DNA of 64,000 bases from SYIM01 sp041182885 (GTDB lineage Bacteria; Pseudomonadota; Gammaproteobacteria; Burkholderiales; Burkholderiaceae_E). The notes beneath the pieces were generated by a model. The model was not told the DNA's origin, did no database searches, and saw nothing but the letters and a program-made list of their open reading frames with translations. Positions 43,605-52,615 of this stretch are shown here, piece by piece. The translations under genes and the position numbers were made by a program. Position 1 is the first letter of the stretch. Every line of letters starts with the position of its first letter. The stretch is from contig JBMSQB010000001.1 in NCBI GenBank assembly GCA_049423065.1, positions 62,001 to 126,000 on the forward strand, in the 5' to 3' direction.

Positions 43605-44711
43605 ATGACGGTTGTTTCGGTTGATCAGACAGCCCGTCGCAGCGGTAGCGGCCCGACCCTGTCGGGAACGCAGACCATGCGGCCCGATTCGTTCGATCTG
43701 CTGGCCACGTCGGTGGTCATGCTCGACACGCAGGGGCGGGTGGTACGGGTGAACGCCGCGGCCGAATCACTCTTTGATATTTCCAGCCGCATGATGATCG
43801 GTCAGTCCTTTCATCGAATGTTTTCCAATGGGCATGTGATCGAGGCGCTGCTTCGCGAAGCGGTCAACAGCGAGTATGAGCAGAAGCGGGTTGATCTCCT
43901 GCTCGAACGTCCGGCGCGCGAGCCGCTTGCGCTCTGGACGATGGCCAGCCGGCAGGATGCCGGGGCCGCGGCACTTCTGCTCGAGTTCCGTGAACAGGAC
44001 AAACGCTGGCGGGTTGATCGCGAAGAGCGCCTGATCGATTCCGCGCAGGCCAACCGCGAACTGGTGCGAAATCTCGCTCACGAGATCAAGAATCCGCTAG
44101 GCGGAATTCGTGGGGCTGCGCAACTCCTCCAATCTGAACTGGATTCTGCCGATCTGCGCGAATACACGGAAGTCATCATCAAGGAAGCCGACCGGTTGCA
44201 GGACCTGGTCGACCGACTGCTCGCGCCGCATCGCAAGGCGCGACTGCTCGCCGAACTGAACGTCCACGAGGTCTGCGAGTACGTGCGGTCACTCCTTCTC
44301 GCCGAGTATCCGCGAGGCCTCAGAGTGGTGCGTGACTACGACGTCAGCATCCCTTCGCTCACGGGCGACCGCGAGCAACTGGTGCAGGTGTTGCTCAATC
44401 TGGTGCGTAACGCGGCACAGGCCCTGCATGGACGAGGCCGGATCGAACTGCGTACCCGGATCGCGCGCCAGGTGGTGATCGCGAAGCAACGCTGGAAGCT
44501 GGCACTTGAATTGCATGTGATCGACGACGGTCCTGGCATCCCGGAAGACATTCGTGAGCGAATTTTTTTTCCGCTGGTATCGGGACGTGAAGGGGGAACG
44601 GGTCTTGGACTGACACTGGCGCAGACCTTCATTCAGCAGCATGGAGGCCTGATCGAGTGCGACAGCCGGCCGGGCCGAACCGATTTCTGCATTCTTCTGC
44701 CTTTGCGGTGA
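43605..44711 (+). CDS. ntrB: Nitrogen sensor kinase NtrB (GlnL)
   Basis: 368 residues from ATG at 43605; GTG at 43590 is an alternative. A PAS domain (about 25-130, SVVMLDTQGRVVRVNAAAESLF) is followed by the H-box LVRNLAHEIKNPLGG with His159, the dimerisation region, the N-box LVQVLLNLVRNAAQAL, and G boxes DDGPGIPEDI and GGTGLGLTLAQTF. No membrane helix: cytosolic, as expected for NtrB, which reads nitrogen status through PII. Ten bases before ntrC. Confidence 0.96.
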   Translation: MTVVSVDQTARRSGSGPTLSGTQTMRPDSFDLLATSVVMLDTQGRVVRVNAAAESLFDISSRMMIGQSFHRMFSNGHVIEALLREAVNSEYEQKRVDLLLERPAREPLALWTMASRQDAGAAALLLEFREQDKRWRVDREERLIDSAQANRELVRNLAHEIKNPLGGIRGAAQLLQSELDSADLREYTEVIIKEADRLQDLVDRLLAPHRKARLLAELNVHEVCEYVRSLLLAEYPRGLRVVRDYDVSIPSLTGDREQLVQVLLNLVRNAAQALHGRGRIELRTRIARQVVIAKQRWKLALELHVIDDGPGIPEDIRERIFFPLVSGREGGTGLGLTLAQTFIQQHGGLIECDSRPGRTDFCILLPLR

Positions 44712-44721
44712 GTGGTCAACG

Positions 44722-46500
44722 ATGAGCGCAGTCTGGGTAGTGGATGACGATCAGTCGATCCGTTGGGTGCTTGAAAAGGCGCTCGGCCGTGACGGCTTCG
44801 ATGTGCGTGCGTTCTCGAGCGCAAGGGAGTGCCTGCGCGCGCTGTCGGTCGACGAGCCTGATGTCCTCGTCTCCGATATCCGCATGCCGGGCGAATCCGG
44901 CATCGAATTGCTGCAGCAGGTCAAGGTGGATCACCCCGCGATGCCGGTGATCATCATGACTGCCTTCTCGGATCTGGAAAGCGCGGTTTCGGCATTCCAG
45001 GGCGGTGCCTTCGAGTATCTTCCCAAACCGTTCGATGTACCGAAGGCGGTCGAGCTGATTCGTCGCGCGGTGGAGGAATCCGAACGCGACCAGCTCGGGG
45101 CGGATCCGGTCGAGCCTGGGGTCGATATCCTGGGACAGGCGCCAGCCATGCAGGAGGTATTCCGCGCGATCGGGCGGCTGTCACAGTCCAATGTGACCGT
45201 TCTGATCACCGGTGAGTCGGGAACCGGAAAGGAGCTGGTCGCGAGGGCATTGCATCGACACAGCCCGCGAGCCGATCGGGTGTTCGTTGCGCTCAACACC
45301 GCGGCCATTCCGCGTGACCTGCTTGAATCCGAATTGTTTGGTCACGAACGCGGTGCGTTCACCGGTGCGCAACAGATGCGGCGTGGGCGGTTTGAACAGG
45401 CGGAGGGCGGCACGCTGTTCCTCGACGAGATCGGGGACATGCCGGCTGAACTTCAGACCCGTTTGCTGCGCGTGCTGTCGGACGGGCATTTTTATCGCGT
45501 GGGCGGGCACCAGCCGCTGAAGGCCAATGTGCGAGTCATTGCCGCCACGCATCAGAATCTCGAAGATCGCGTTCGCCAGGGTCTGTTTCGTGAAGACCTG
45601 TTCCATCGTCTGAACGTCATCCGATTGCGCCTGCCGGCGTTGCGCGAGCGTTCGGAAGACATTCCGCTTCTCATCCGGCATTTCCTGTCCCGAAGCGCGC
45701 ATGAGCTGGGCGGCGAGCCCAAGCGTGCGAGCGATGAAGCAATCCGCATGATGAGCGGGTCGCCCTGGCACGGCAACGTCCGTCAGCTCGAAAACGTCTG
45801 TCGTTGGCTCACAGTGATGGCGCCCGCGCAGGTCATTGAAGTCAAGGATCTGCCACCCGAAATTCGCGGGGCGTCTCCGCCCGAAGGCGCCGCAGGCTCC
45901 TCTGCCATGAATAGCTATGCAGGCTTTGCAGGTGGCATGGGCGCTGGCCTCGGAGGCAGCGCCGCCACCGGGGCAGGCGCTGCCCATGACAGCGCCATCG
46001 CGGCATTTCAGTCCGAAGCGGTGCCGTTCTCGGCGCCCCTTTCCCGGTCCGATCAGGCTGTGCAGGCAAGCGGAGCCGGCGCTCAACACGGGTCAGGCGC
46101 GGCGCCCCCGGCTTCGCTGGCTGGAATCTTCCCCTGGGGCACTGCCGTGCCCGCATCGAATCAGGCAGGATTGCCTGGCGCAGCCTCGCAAGCATCGGGG
46201 GAGCCAGCCACCAGCCTGCCTGAGTCGCCAGGTGCCGACCTGCCGCCGGCGTGGGTCGCGCAGCTCGAGAAAGATGTGTCGCTGCGTCTCAACGCACAGT
46301 CGGTGGAGGAGCGGCTCCAGGGGGACAGCGAGCTGATGGATCGACTCACCCGACTGTTCGAGGCGGCGGTGATTCGTACGGCGCTCCGCCACACGCGGGG
46401 TCGGCGGATCGATGCGGCCCTCAGGCTGGGTATTGGTCGAAACACCATCACCCGGAAAGTGCAGGAACTGAAGCTCGAGGAAGGGTCCGACCTGACCTGA
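44722..46500 (+). CDS. ntrC: Nitrogen regulator NtrC (GlnG) with unusually long linker
   Basis: 592 residues, roughly 100 longer than usual. Receiver with phospho-acceptor Asp52 (LVSDIRMPGES), AAA+ domain with Walker A GESGTGKE at about 164 and the sigma54-contacting loop GAFTGA at about 211, and a Fis-type HTH at the C-terminus (RRIDAALRLGIGRNTITRKVQEL). Between the AAA+ domain (ending near 380) and the C-terminal domain (from about 508) sits a Gly/Ala/Ser/Pro-rich low-complexity segment of about 125 residues. It acts on sigma54 promoters such as that of glnA. The linker does not interrupt any known functional element, but is odd. Confidence 0.95.
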   Translation: MSAVWVVDDDQSIRWVLEKALGRDGFDVRAFSSARECLRALSVDEPDVLVSDIRMPGESGIELLQQVKVDHPAMPVIIMTAFSDLESAVSAFQGGAFEYLPKPFDVPKAVELIRRAVEESERDQLGADPVEPGVDILGQAPAMQEVFRAIGRLSQSNVTVLITGESGTGKELVARALHRHSPRADRVFVALNTAAIPRDLLESELFGHERGAFTGAQQMRRGRFEQAEGGTLFLDEIGDMPAELQTRLLRVLSDGHFYRVGGHQPLKANVRVIAATHQNLEDRVRQGLFREDLFHRLNVIRLRLPALRERSEDIPLLIRHFLSRSAHELGGEPKRASDEAIRMMSGSPWHGNVRQLENVCRWLTVMAPAQVIEVKDLPPEIRGASPPEGAAGSSAMNSYAGFAGGMGAGLGGSAATGAGAAHDSAIAAFQSEAVPFSAPLSRSDQAVQASGAGAQHGSGAAPPASLAGIFPWGTAVPASNQAGLPGAASQASGEPATSLPESPGADLPPAWVAQLEKDVSLRLNAQSVEERLQGDSELMDRLTRLFEAAVIRTALRHTRGRRIDAALRLGIGRNTITRKVQELKLEEGSDLT

Positions 46501-46534
46501 GGGGCTGGGCGCGTGGCGGGCAAGCGCCGGGTGG

Positions 46535-47335
46535 TCAGGTGAGTTCCGCCACCACCGGCGCGTGGTCGGAAGGCTGCTGCAGCTTGCGTGGTTCCCGGTC
46601 GATGCGGCAGGCTGTCAGGCGAGAGGCGCTCGTTCGGTCCACCAGGATGTGATCGATCCGAAGGCCTGCGTTGCGGCGAAACCCCAGTTGACGGTAGTCC
46701 CACCAGCTGAAGCTGCGATCAGCCTGCGGAAATACACGGAACGAGTCAACGAACCCTGCCTGGATGAGCGCACGGAATCGCTCGCGTTCGGGGTCTGAGC
46801 AGAGCACCTGCCCGGTCCAGGCGAGCGGATCATGCACATCTTCGGATGCTGGCGCGATGTTGAAATCGCCCAGGAGCGCGATCGGACGACCCGTTGCAAG
46901 GGTCGCCTGCCCCTCGGCTGGCAGCTGAGGGGTGATCCATTCGATCAGGGCATCGATCCAGCGCAGCTTGTAGTCGTACTTGTCGCTGCCGACCGCCTGG
47001 CCATTGGGGAAATAGGCGCACACGACGCGCAGCCCCGCCACGGTTGCACTGATCAGGCGCTTTTGTTCGTCCGGGAACAGCGGGTTGCCGATCACCACGT
47101 CGGTGGGTGCGCCAACCGTTTCCCGACGGCACAGAATGGCCACACCGTTGTAGGTGGGCTGACCGCTGAACACTGACTCATAGCCTGCGGCTGCGAGTTC
47201 AGCGGCAGGGAAGCGGTCGTCGATCAACTTGGTTTCCTGCAGGCACAACACGTCGATCGGGTGGGCGGCGAGCCAGTCGAGCACCTGTGGCAGTCGAACC
47301 TTCAGTGAATTGACATTCCAGGTGGCGATTTGCAT
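46535..47335 (-). CDS. xthA: Exonuclease III
   Basis: 266 residues from ATG at 47335 (MQIATWNVNSLKVRL). AP endonuclease and 3'-5' exonuclease for base-excision repair. Active-site segments: ATWNVNSL, CLQETKL, LLGDFNIAP, SWWDYR and RIDHILV, ending in SDHAPV, all in order. 16 bases from the downstream end of prlC on the same strand. It converges with ntrC (34 bases between stops). Confidence 0.96.
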   Translation of the reverse strand: MQIATWNVNSLKVRLPQVLDWLAAHPIDVLCLQETKLIDDRFPAAELAAAGYESVFSGQPTYNGVAILCRRETVGAPTDVVIGNPLFPDEQKRLISATVAGLRVVCAYFPNGQAVGSDKYDYKLRWIDALIEWITPQLPAEGQATLATGRPIALLGDFNIAPASEDVHDPLAWTGQVLCSDPERERFRALIQAGFVDSFRVFPQADRSFSWWDYRQLGFRRNAGLRIDHILVDRTSASRLTACRIDREPRKLQQPSDHAPVVAELT

Positions 47336-47351
47336 GGCGGTGTTCCGGACC

Positions 47352-49412
47352 TCAGACGGTTTCGACCATGCCGCTGTGGCGCAGCAGCGCCTCAGGGCTG
47401 GGCTCGCGGCCACGGAACGCCCGGAACGACTCGATTGCGGGGCGACTGCCACCCACCGCCAGGATTTCGCTCAGGAACCGTTGCCCCACGCCGCTGATCT
47501 TTTCCGGATCCGTGGCGACTTCTTCGAACGCGCCGTAGCAATCGGCCGAGAGCACCTCCGCCCATTTGTAGCTGTAGTAGCCCGCTGCATAGCCGCCAGC
47601 GAAGATGTGCCCGAAGCTGTTCTGGAACCGGTTCCAGGCAGGCGGAATCAGCACCGCGACTTCCTCGCGAACCTGATCAAGCAGCGCCTGCACGGACGCG
47701 GCGTCGGGCACTGCGCGCGGCTGCGCGTGAAGCTGCATGTCGAACAGAGCGAACTCGATTTGCCGGAGCGTCTGCATGCCGGCCTGGAAGTTTCTCGCTG
47801 CCAGCATGCGGTCGAAAAGCTCGCGCGGAAGGGGTTCGCTGGTATCGGCATGGGCCGACATTTCGCGGACCACCTCCCACTCCCAGCAGAAGTTCTCCAT
47901 GAACTGGCTGGGCAACTCCACCGCATCCCATTCAACGCCATTGATTCCCGAGACGCCCAGCTCATCGACGCGGGTGAGCAGATGATGCAGCCCGTGGCCG
48001 AACTCATGAAACAGGGTGATCACGTCATCGTGAGCGAGCGTGGCTGGGCGATCACCCACTGGTGGCTGGAAGTTGCAGTTGAGGTAGGCAACCGGTGTTT
48101 GCAGCGTGTCGCCCACCCGCTTGCGGCCGCGCGCGTCGTCCATCCATGCGCCGCCTCGCTTGGTGGCCCGCGCGTAGAGATCGATGTAGAACTGACCGAT
48201 CAGCCGGCCGTTATGTTCGACGCGGTAAAAGCGGACATCGGGATGCCAGGTCTGCGTGGCTTCTTCGGCGATGCGCAGGTCGAACAGGCGCTCGACCAGC
48301 GCGAACATTCCCGATAGGACGCGCGGTGCCTGGAAGTATTGTTTGACCTGCTGCTCGGAAAACGAATAGCGCGCCTCCTTCAGAAGCTCGCTTGCCCAGG
48401 CGATGTCCCAGGCCTCCAGTGCCGGCAGCCCCAGCTTGTCGGCGGCAAAGCCCCGCAGCTCGGCGAGGTCGCGTTCCGCAAAGCGTCGTGCACGCCCCGC
48501 GAGGTCGCGCAGAAAGCCGATGACCTCCTCGGCGCTGCGAGCCATTTTGGGTTCGAGCGATACCTGTGCGAAATGCGCGTACCCAAGAAGCTCGGCCTCT
48601 TCGTGACGCAGCGCGAGCGTTTCGGTGATGAGCGGCGCGTTGTCGAGGGAGGATTGGCCCAGATCGGATGCGCGGGTGACGTAGGCGCGGTACATCTGCT
48701 CGCGAAAGGCCCGGTCTTCTGCATATTGCATGACGGGCAGATAAGAGGGCATCCGGAGCGTGAATTTCCAGCCGCTTCGGCCCTCGGCGTCGGCTTCGGC
48801 GCGTGCTGCGTCACGGACATCCTGCGGCAGCCCCGACAGCCGGGATTCGTCGTCGATGAACACCGCGAATGCGTTGGTGGCATCGAGCAGGTTTTCGGAA
48901 AATTTCTGAGATAGCGTTGCCTGCCGGTCCTGAATGTCGGCATAACGTTCCCGGGCCGGTGACACAAGCTCGGCTCCACCAAGGCGGAAATCGCGCAGGG
49001 CGTTGTCGATGATGCGCTGGCGGGCCGGTGACAGTGTGGCGAAGTCCGGCCCGGCCCGCAGCGCCTTGTAACGGCCTTGCAGTCGGGTGTCCTGCCCGAG
49101 TTCGGTCCAGAACTGGGTGACCCGCGGCAGTTGCGCGTTGTAGACCTCGCGCAATTCGGAGGAATCGGCTACCGCATTCAGATGACCAACGATTCCCCAT
49201 GCCCGAGACAGGCGCTCGGTGGCCGCTTCAAGCGGCACGACGACGGACGCCCAGTTGATGGGCGCGTCGTCGCTGCAAACCGACTCGAGCGCAGCGCGCG
49301 CATCGGCAAGCAGCGTGTCGAGCGCGGGTTCGACCCAGGTCGGTCTGAAGTCCGCGAATCGGGGCAGGCCGGAGAAATCGAGCAGGGGGTTGTTACCTGG
49401 AGCGTCTGTCAT
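47352..49412 (-). CDS. prlC: Oligopeptidase A (M3 family)
   Basis: 686 residues. The zinc site is HEFGHGLHHLL with His469, Glu470 and His473; the third ligand is in the ELPSQFMENFCWE region. N-terminal LLDFSGLPRFADFRPTWVEPALD is typical of OpdA/PrlC. A cytoplasmic metallopeptidase that degrades short peptides and processed signal peptides. Upstream, folD lies 57 bases away on the same strand, so the two may be cotranscribed. Confidence 0.96.
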   Translation of the reverse strand: MTDAPGNNPLLDFSGLPRFADFRPTWVEPALDTLLADARAALESVCSDDAPINWASVVVPLEAATERLSRAWGIVGHLNAVADSSELREVYNAQLPRVTQFWTELGQDTRLQGRYKALRAGPDFATLSPARQRIIDNALRDFRLGGAELVSPARERYADIQDRQATLSQKFSENLLDATNAFAVFIDDESRLSGLPQDVRDAARAEADAEGRSGWKFTLRMPSYLPVMQYAEDRAFREQMYRAYVTRASDLGQSSLDNAPLITETLALRHEEAELLGYAHFAQVSLEPKMARSAEEVIGFLRDLAGRARRFAERDLAELRGFAADKLGLPALEAWDIAWASELLKEARYSFSEQQVKQYFQAPRVLSGMFALVERLFDLRIAEEATQTWHPDVRFYRVEHNGRLIGQFYIDLYARATKRGGAWMDDARGRKRVGDTLQTPVAYLNCNFQPPVGDRPATLAHDDVITLFHEFGHGLHHLLTRVDELGVSGINGVEWDAVELPSQFMENFCWEWEVVREMSAHADTSEPLPRELFDRMLAARNFQAGMQTLRQIEFALFDMQLHAQPRAVPDAASVQALLDQVREEVAVLIPPAWNRFQNSFGHIFAGGYAAGYYSYKWAEVLSADCYGAFEEVATDPEKISGVGQRFLSEILAVGGSRPAIESFRAFRGREPSPEALLRHSGMVETV

Positions 49413-49469
49413 TGTTGGCTACGATTGCAGTGGGATGAAGGCAGTAAGGTACGCGAGGCAGATCTGCGG

Positions 49470-50318
49470 TCAGTGCTTGCGCTCAGCCGCTTCGAGGGTA
49501 TTGACCAGGAGCATGGCCCGGGTCATGGGACCCACGCCACCGGGGACCGGGGTGATGGCACTTGCCACCTCGCGTACGGACTCAAAATCGACATCGCCGC
49601 ACAATTTGCCGGTTTCGTCGCGATTCATGCCGACGTCGATCACGATTGCGCCGGGCTTGACCATGTCGCCGGTGATCATGCGCACACGCCCGGCGGCAGC
49701 GATCAGGACATCGGCACGGCGCGTGTGGGCTGCCAGGTCGCGACTGCGGCTATGGCAGATCGTGACCGTTGCATCGGCCTGCAGCAGGAGCAGCGCCTGG
49801 GGTTTGCCAACGATGTTGCTGCGACCGACCACCACCGCCTCGGCGCCTGCCAGTCGGGCGCCGACATGCTCGAGCAGCCTCATGACACCGTAGGGCGTGC
49901 AGGGCAGAAACCCAGGCTGTCCGGTCATCAGCGCGCCGGCGCTCGCCACATGAAAGCCGTCCACATCCTTGTCGGGCGAAATGGTTTCAATCACCCGGCG
50001 AGCGTCGATGTGAGCCGGTAACGGCAACTGCACCAGAATGCCGTGAATGGAGGGATCAACGTTGAGTGCCTGGATGCGGGCCAGCAGGTCTGCTTCCGGG
50101 GTTGACTCGGGAAGGCGTTCAAGCACCGAGCGAATGCCGGACTCCTCGCAATCTTTCACCTTGTTCCGCACGTAGACGGCAGACGCCGCATCATTACCCA
50201 CCAGAATGACCGCAAGCCCTGGGGGGCGGCCCCGGGCAGTCAATGCCGCGGCGCGCTCGGCGACCTGCGCGCGAAGGCTGCGCGCGAGGGCGGCACCATC
50301 GATCAGGGTGGCTGTCAT
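49470..50318 (-). CDS. folD: Methylenetetrahydrofolate dehydrogenase/cyclohydrolase FolD
   Basis: 282 residues from ATG at 50318 (MTATLIDGAALARSL); a GTG at 50363 would add 15 residues but overlaps promoter sequence. Catalyses two steps of one-carbon folate interconversion. Signatures: AVILVGNDAASAVYVRNKVKD with the catalytic Tyr/Lys pair, GILVQLPLPAHID, ISPDKDVDGFH, PCTPYGVMRLL, VVVGRSNIVGKP and TPVPGGVGPMT. Divergent from the tRNA genes. Confidence 0.97.
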   Translation of the reverse strand: MTATLIDGAALARSLRAQVAERAAALTARGRPPGLAVILVGNDAASAVYVRNKVKDCEESGIRSVLERLPESTPEADLLARIQALNVDPSIHGILVQLPLPAHIDARRVIETISPDKDVDGFHVASAGALMTGQPGFLPCTPYGVMRLLEHVGARLAGAEAVVVGRSNIVGKPQALLLLQADATVTICHSRSRDLAAHTRRADVLIAAAGRVRMITGDMVKPGAIVIDVGMNRDETGKLCGDVDFESVREVASAITPVPGGVGPMTRAMLLVNTLEAAERKH

Positions 50319-50374
50319 GGATTCGATTCCCGGTGTTTGGACTGAATGCAATTTATCACGCACCCGTCAGGAAC

Positions 50375-50403
50375 TTGCACGGGCTCGAACCTCAAGATAG
50401 AAT
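50375..50403 (+). promoter_or_regulatory. sigma70 promoter of the tRNA-Ala/tRNA-Glu pair
   Basis: TTGCAC (50375-50380) and TAGAAT (50398-50403) with a 17-base spacer. Transcription would start about 50410, just upstream of the tRNA-Ala 5' end at 50417. The discriminator following the -10 (CGAGGGC) is GC-rich, a feature of stringently controlled stable-RNA promoters; this fits with relA and spoT function, but control is not proven. Confidence 0.8.
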
Positions 50404-50416
50404 CGAGGGCTTCGTT

Positions 50417-50492
<76 letters not shown>

Positions 50493-50505
50493 ACAGCAGT
50501 TGCAG

Positions 50506-50581
50506 GTCCCGTTCGTCTAGAGGCCTAGGACACGACCCTTTCACGGTTGTAACAGGGGTTCGAATCCCCTACGGGACGCCA
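50506..50581 (+). tRNA. tRNA-Glu(TTC)
   Basis: 76 bases including an encoded CCA, 13 bases after tRNA-Ala. Acceptor GTCCCGT pairs with ACGGGAC, anticodon arm CGACC-CTTTCAC-GGTTG with anticodon TTC, T arm AGGGG-TTCGAAT-CCCCT, discriminator G. Probably processed from one transcript with tRNA-Ala. The 90 bases after it hold no hairpin with a T-run. Confidence 0.97.
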
Positions 50582-50672
50582 CACCTCGTGGCGCGGATTC
50601 GGCGGTGGTTTCAAGGGCGGATGCCGTGGTTGGCAGTCGCCAACTCACCGGGCCTCGCCGCCTCCATCCTGT

Positions 50673-51557
50673 CTAGCGCCCCGCCCGCCGCATTCTGGTG
50701 GCCACGTAAATGCCCGAGGCTGCAATCACGCCGATGCCTGCCATCGACCAGGCATCGGGAAAATCGCCAAAGACCACATACGCCACCAGCGTTGCCCACA
50801 CGATCTGGGTGTAGCTGAACGGGGCGAGCTTGGACGCCGGTGCGTAGTCGAACGCGCGGATCAAGGTGAGATGGCTCGCGGCGTTCACCATCCCTCCCAC
50901 GATCATGAGCGCGACATGCCACCAGGCGATTGGAGTGGTCCAGTTGAACGGGAGCGCGAGACTGAACAGCGCAAGCCCAACCAGCCCCGGATAGAAAATC
51001 GAGGTGTAGGCGCTCTCCAGACCGGCAATCCGCCGCGTGAGCACCTGATAGATCGCCATCGATAAAGCGGTGCCGAGCGGGAGCAGTGCAGCCCAGCCAA
51101 ACACGTCTGCGCCGGGGCGGATGATGAGCAGCACTCCGGCGAAGCTGAAGCCAATGGCGAGCCACTGACCCAGATCCACTTTCTCCTTGAGCATGATCAC
51201 CGCGAGCAGCGTGACCAGGAAGGGCGAGACAAAGGTGATCGCTGCGGTTTCAGCAAGCGGCATCTGACTGAGGCCCGTGACAAACATGAGTGCAGCCAGT
51301 GGCAGCAGCAGCCCGCGGGTGAGCTGGATACCGGGGCGACGCGTGCGGATGAAGCCCAGCCCCTGCCTGGAGCCCACGACCACGATCAGCACCAGCGTGT
51401 GAAAGAAGAACCGGATCCAGAGGATGTAGCCGGTTGGATAGTACTGGGTCATGTACTTCGAGATCGCATCGGTGATTGCAAACAGGAACACCGCGATCGC
51501 GACCAGGCCGATCCCGCGCAGGATCTGACGTGCCTCGGCGTGGTCACTCAGGCTCAT
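50673..51557 (-). CDS. DMT-superfamily (EamA) transporter
   Basis: 294 residues with ten hydrophobic segments in the two-EamA-repeat pattern (GLVAIAVFLFAITDAISKY, ILWIRFFFHTLVLIVVV, AAITFVSPFLVTLLAVIML and so on). The characteristic Pro/Phe-rich turn PLAETAAITFVSPF is present. Such proteins export metabolites or amino acids; the substrate cannot be read. First of a run of minus-strand accessory genes, 14 bases after the dehydrogenase gene. Confidence 0.9.
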   Translation of the reverse strand: MSLSDHAEARQILRGIGLVAIAVFLFAITDAISKYMTQYYPTGYILWIRFFFHTLVLIVVVGSRQGLGFIRTRRPGIQLTRGLLLPLAALMFVTGLSQMPLAETAAITFVSPFLVTLLAVIMLKEKVDLGQWLAIGFSFAGVLLIIRPGADVFGWAALLPLGTALSMAIYQVLTRRIAGLESAYTSIFYPGLVGLALFSLALPFNWTTPIAWWHVALMIVGGMVNAASHLTLIRAFDYAPASKLAPFSYTQIVWATLVAYVVFGDFPDAWSMAGIGVIAASGIYVATRMRRAGR

Positions 51558-51571
51558 TGAACTGCGGGCCC

Positions 51572-52543
51572 TCAGGGGACGACCTGCTCATGCTCGGGCA
51601 AGGGCTCGCCGCGTTCGGTGCGCATGATGTTTGCCAGCATGCGCGAGATTGTTGGTTGAAAATTGTCGGCAGCGATACCCGCCAGATGCGGTGAGACGAC
51701 GAGATTGTCGAGTTCGAGGAGCGGCGAGCCGGACGGCAGAGGTTCGATGTCGTACACGTCGGTGGCTGCGCCCAGGATGACGCGCGTCTTGAGCGCCCAG
51801 TGAAGATCGTTCTCGTTCACGACCCCGCCACGCGCGACGTTGATCAGCACGGCATGCGGTTTCATGCGCTGCAGTGCATTGCGGTCGATAAGGCCCGCGG
51901 TCTCGGCGGTGAGCGGACAGTGGAGCGAGACCACATCCGATTCCGAGAGCAGGCGCTCCAGCGCAACGATTTCAACGTCGTGCTCCGACGCCGGCGCGCC
52001 CGAGCGGCGGGTGGCGAGCACGCGACATCCAAAGGCCTTGAGCAGCGTCGCAACGCGTTGCCCGATGGCGCCAAACCCCACCAGACCCACCACCCGCCCA
52101 TGCAGCATCAGGCTGTCGTGCGGCAGGTTGCGCGATCCCCAGTATCCCTGTTTGAGCTGGGCATGCCCCCAGGCGAGGTTGCGAAGCAGCGCAATCATGA
52201 GGCCGATCGTGAACTCGGCCACCGGTATGGCGTTGCTGCCCGGCAGGCGCGCGACAGCGATCCCTGCCGCTCGGGCGGCCTCGAGGTCGATGTTGTCGAC
52301 ACCTACGCCCCATTTGTGCAGCAGTCGCAGGCGGGTTGCGGCCTTGAGAAGCTGCGCGGGGACCGGGATCTGGCCGGTGATGGCATAGTCGGCGCCTTCG
52401 ATCAACCGGCGCTGAGCATCCGGGTCGTAAGACTCGGCCATCACCAGTTCGAATGCCGGGTCTACCAGCGCGGCAAAGCGCTGGCGGCCCGACTCGGACA
52501 GCGGGTCTAGAAGGACGATCCTGGGGCGGTTCGGGTGGGTCAT
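51572..52543 (-). CDS. D-isomer-specific 2-hydroxyacid dehydrogenase
   Basis: 323 residues from ATG at 52543; ATG at 52567 would add eight residues and neither has a strong ribosome site. Rossmann motif GLVGFGAIGQRVATLL, catalytic Arg in NVARGGVVNENDL, Glu in DVYDIEPLP and His in VSPHLAGIA. The N-terminal domain resembles 3-phosphoglycerate dehydrogenase-like enzymes (HKWGVGVDNIDLEAARAAGI). Acts on an unidentified 2-keto/2-hydroxyacid. Between a transporter and gamma-glutamyltransferase. Confidence 0.92.
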   Translation of the reverse strand: MTHPNRPRIVLLDPLSESGRQRFAALVDPAFELVMAESYDPDAQRRLIEGADYAITGQIPVPAQLLKAATRLRLLHKWGVGVDNIDLEAARAAGIAVARLPGSNAIPVAEFTIGLMIALLRNLAWGHAQLKQGYWGSRNLPHDSLMLHGRVVGLVGFGAIGQRVATLLKAFGCRVLATRRSGAPASEHDVEIVALERLLSESDVVSLHCPLTAETAGLIDRNALQRMKPHAVLINVARGGVVNENDLHWALKTRVILGAATDVYDIEPLPSGSPLLELDNLVVSPHLAGIAADNFQPTISRMLANIMRTERGEPLPEHEQVVP

Positions 52544-52615
52544 AGGCTGATCATGCTCAGGCGGCATCGCTTGATGCCGGGAGGTGGCGCACGGGCTCGC
52601 GACGAGGGGCTGGCA

